From Prescottella defluvii (GTDB taxonomy: Bacteria; Actinomycetota; Actinomycetes; Mycobacteriales; Mycobacteriaceae): a stretch of 64,000 bases of DNA. A model generated the notes under the pieces. The model was not told the origin of the DNA. It did no database searches and saw only the letters and a program-made list of their open reading frames with translations. The stretch lies in assembly GCF_000738775.1 (NCBI RefSeq), contig NZ_JPOC01000029.1:1-64000 (forward strand). Reading direction: 5' to 3'. A program made the translations under genes and the position numbers. Below are positions 63,329 to 64,000 of the stretch, piece by piece. Position 1 is the first letter of the stretch. Every line of letters begins with the position of its first letter.

Positions 63329-63363
63329 CCGGTGTCCGGCTATATCTTTGCCCGCGAGCTGGC

Positions 63364-63369
63364 TAGGCT
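63364..63369 (+). promoter_or_regulatory. Candidate -10 box of the last gene
   Basis: TAGGCT ends 7 nt before the ATG at 63377, the same spacing and sequence as upstream of 53094. Confidence 0.4.
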
Positions 63370-63376
63370 TCCGGCC

Positions 63377-64000
63377 ATGGCTGGAGACATCGTCCCGATC
63401 GAACTCGGTCTCACCCGAGGCGACCTCGTCACGCTGTGGGCTCCTCGCTGGCGCGAGGGCGACGACGAGTGGGAGGCGTTCCTCGGCCACGAGGAGGACC
63501 TGTACGGGTTCACCACCGTCGCCGAGCTGGCCGCCTTCATCCGCACCGACGACGACAACGACCTCGTCGAGCACCCGTCGTGGCCGGTCGTCTCCAAGCT
63601 GGCCGCCCCCGAACTCGAACCGGACGAGAGCTTCGCGTTCGATCTGATCGGTGTGCCCGAACTGGCCGCCGGCGATCCGGAGGGACTGACCGTCTCGGAG
63701 CTCGAGAGCACGCTGGCGATGGTGCGCAACATCGGCGAGGTGTGCGATCTCGAACCGGTGATCAAGTTCTTCGAGAACCACCCCGAACTCGCCTACCTGC
63801 GCGGCGGGGTCGACGAGTTCGCCGGCCGCGAGGGCGAGGCCCTGTGGGACCGGATCGGTTCCGCGGTCGCCGAGGACTGGGATGCCGTCCTCGACGCGAT
63901 CGATTCGATTGTCACCACCCCGGACGTCGACGCCGACGCGCTGGCGGTCGCGGAGGCCGAGATCCTCGCGGCGGAGGAGAACGTGGTCGACGCCGACGAC
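63377..64000 (+). CDS. Rv3311-like conserved protein (partial)
   Basis: At least 208 residues, cut by the window end. It is acidic, with GLTRGDLVTLWAPRWREGDDEWEAFLGHEEDLYGF and TVAELAAFIRTDDDNDLVEHPSW as the most conserved-looking parts. By place and from memory it matches mycobacterial Rv3311, a conserved actinobacterial protein sometimes labelled primosomal without evidence. No catalytic motif is visible. TAGGCT 7 nt upstream suggests leaderless transcription. Confidence 0.75.
   Translation, partial: MAGDIVPIELGLTRGDLVTLWAPRWREGDDEWEAFLGHEEDLYGFTTVAELAAFIRTDDDNDLVEHPSWPVVSKLAAPELEPDESFAFDLIGVPELAAGDPEGLTVSELESTLAMVRNIGEVCDLEPVIKFFENHPELAYLRGGVDEFAGREGEALWDRIGSAVAEDWDAVLDAIDSIVTTPDVDADALAVAEAEILAAEENVVDADD

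Noticed and set aside
1-64000. tRNA, rRNA, CRISPR, IS element or prophage
   Set aside because: Scanned by eye; no cloverleaf-like gene, spaced direct-repeat array, transposase or phage protein was found.

Overview
The window is high-GC DNA (roughly 70 percent G+C by eye) from a mycolic-acid actinobacterium, most likely Rhodococcus or Prescottella. The backbone follows the Mycobacterium tuberculosis order Rv3275c-Rv3311: purE, purK, gtrA, a PH-domain protein, birA, accD5, accE5, maf, sseA, sufE-like, accA3, lat, hglS-like, pcd-like, lhr, nei, glpD, lpdA, a gamma-glutamylcyclotransferase-like gene, amiA1, amiB1, deoD, pmmB, upp and an Rv3311-like gene. Synteny statements are from memory of that genome, not from a search. 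Missing from the expected places are the Lrp-type regulator beside lat, the sigF-rsbW block after accA3, and sapM after upp.

Region by region. 1-8.7 kb: a NarL-type sensor kinase, purine genes purE/purK, a GtrA membrane protein, an OmpR-type two-component pair, three small membrane proteins and biotin ligase. 8.8-11.5 kb: acyl-CoA carboxylase beta and epsilon subunits and Maf. 11.5-19.6 kb: an accessory block with a truncated globin, an MFS exporter and three condensation-domain (PapA-type) acyltransferases around the conserved sseA-sufE pair. 19.8-21.6 kb: accA3, the biotinylated alpha subunit, ending in a strong terminator. 21.7-25.3 kb: small membrane and GNAT proteins, a PtpB-type phosphatase and a metallo-beta-lactamase/Rieske fusion. 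25.3-29.5 kb: lysine catabolism (lat; hglS; semialdehyde dehydrogenase). 29.6-34.7 kb: an alcohol dehydrogenase/Baeyer-Villiger monooxygenase/patatin operon with a divergent TetR, flanked by two secreted proteins. 35-39 kb: paaX-like regulator, fadE-like and fadD-like genes. 39.1-44.5 kb: lhr helicase and nei glycosylase. 44.5-46.7 kb: TetR, an MpaB-type oxygenase and a membrane protein. 46.7-51.3 kb: glpD/glpK and a LysN-like aminotransferase. 51.5-61 kb: lpdA, amidohydrolases, purine salvage, phosphohexomutase, two PepSY-type lipoproteins and upp. 61.2-63.3 kb: a small type VII secretion-linked cassette (EspC-like protein, WXG-like/NlpC-P60 fusion, two YbaB-like proteins). The last gene runs off the window end.

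Themes: birA, accD5, accE5 and accA3 would supply carboxylated acyl-CoA building blocks, and the three acyltransferases sit among them, suggesting a dedicated surface or secreted lipid. The lysine genes give Lys to 2-aminoadipate and 2-oxoadipate to D-2-hydroxyglutarate, with a candidate for the missing transaminase about 21 kb away. At least eight genes have a -10-like hexamer only 6-9 nt before the start codon, pointing to leaderless transcripts. No tRNA, rRNA, CRISPR array, insertion sequence or phage gene was seen. No gene-free stretch exceeds 300 bases; the longest, 34711-34965, contains a terminator.
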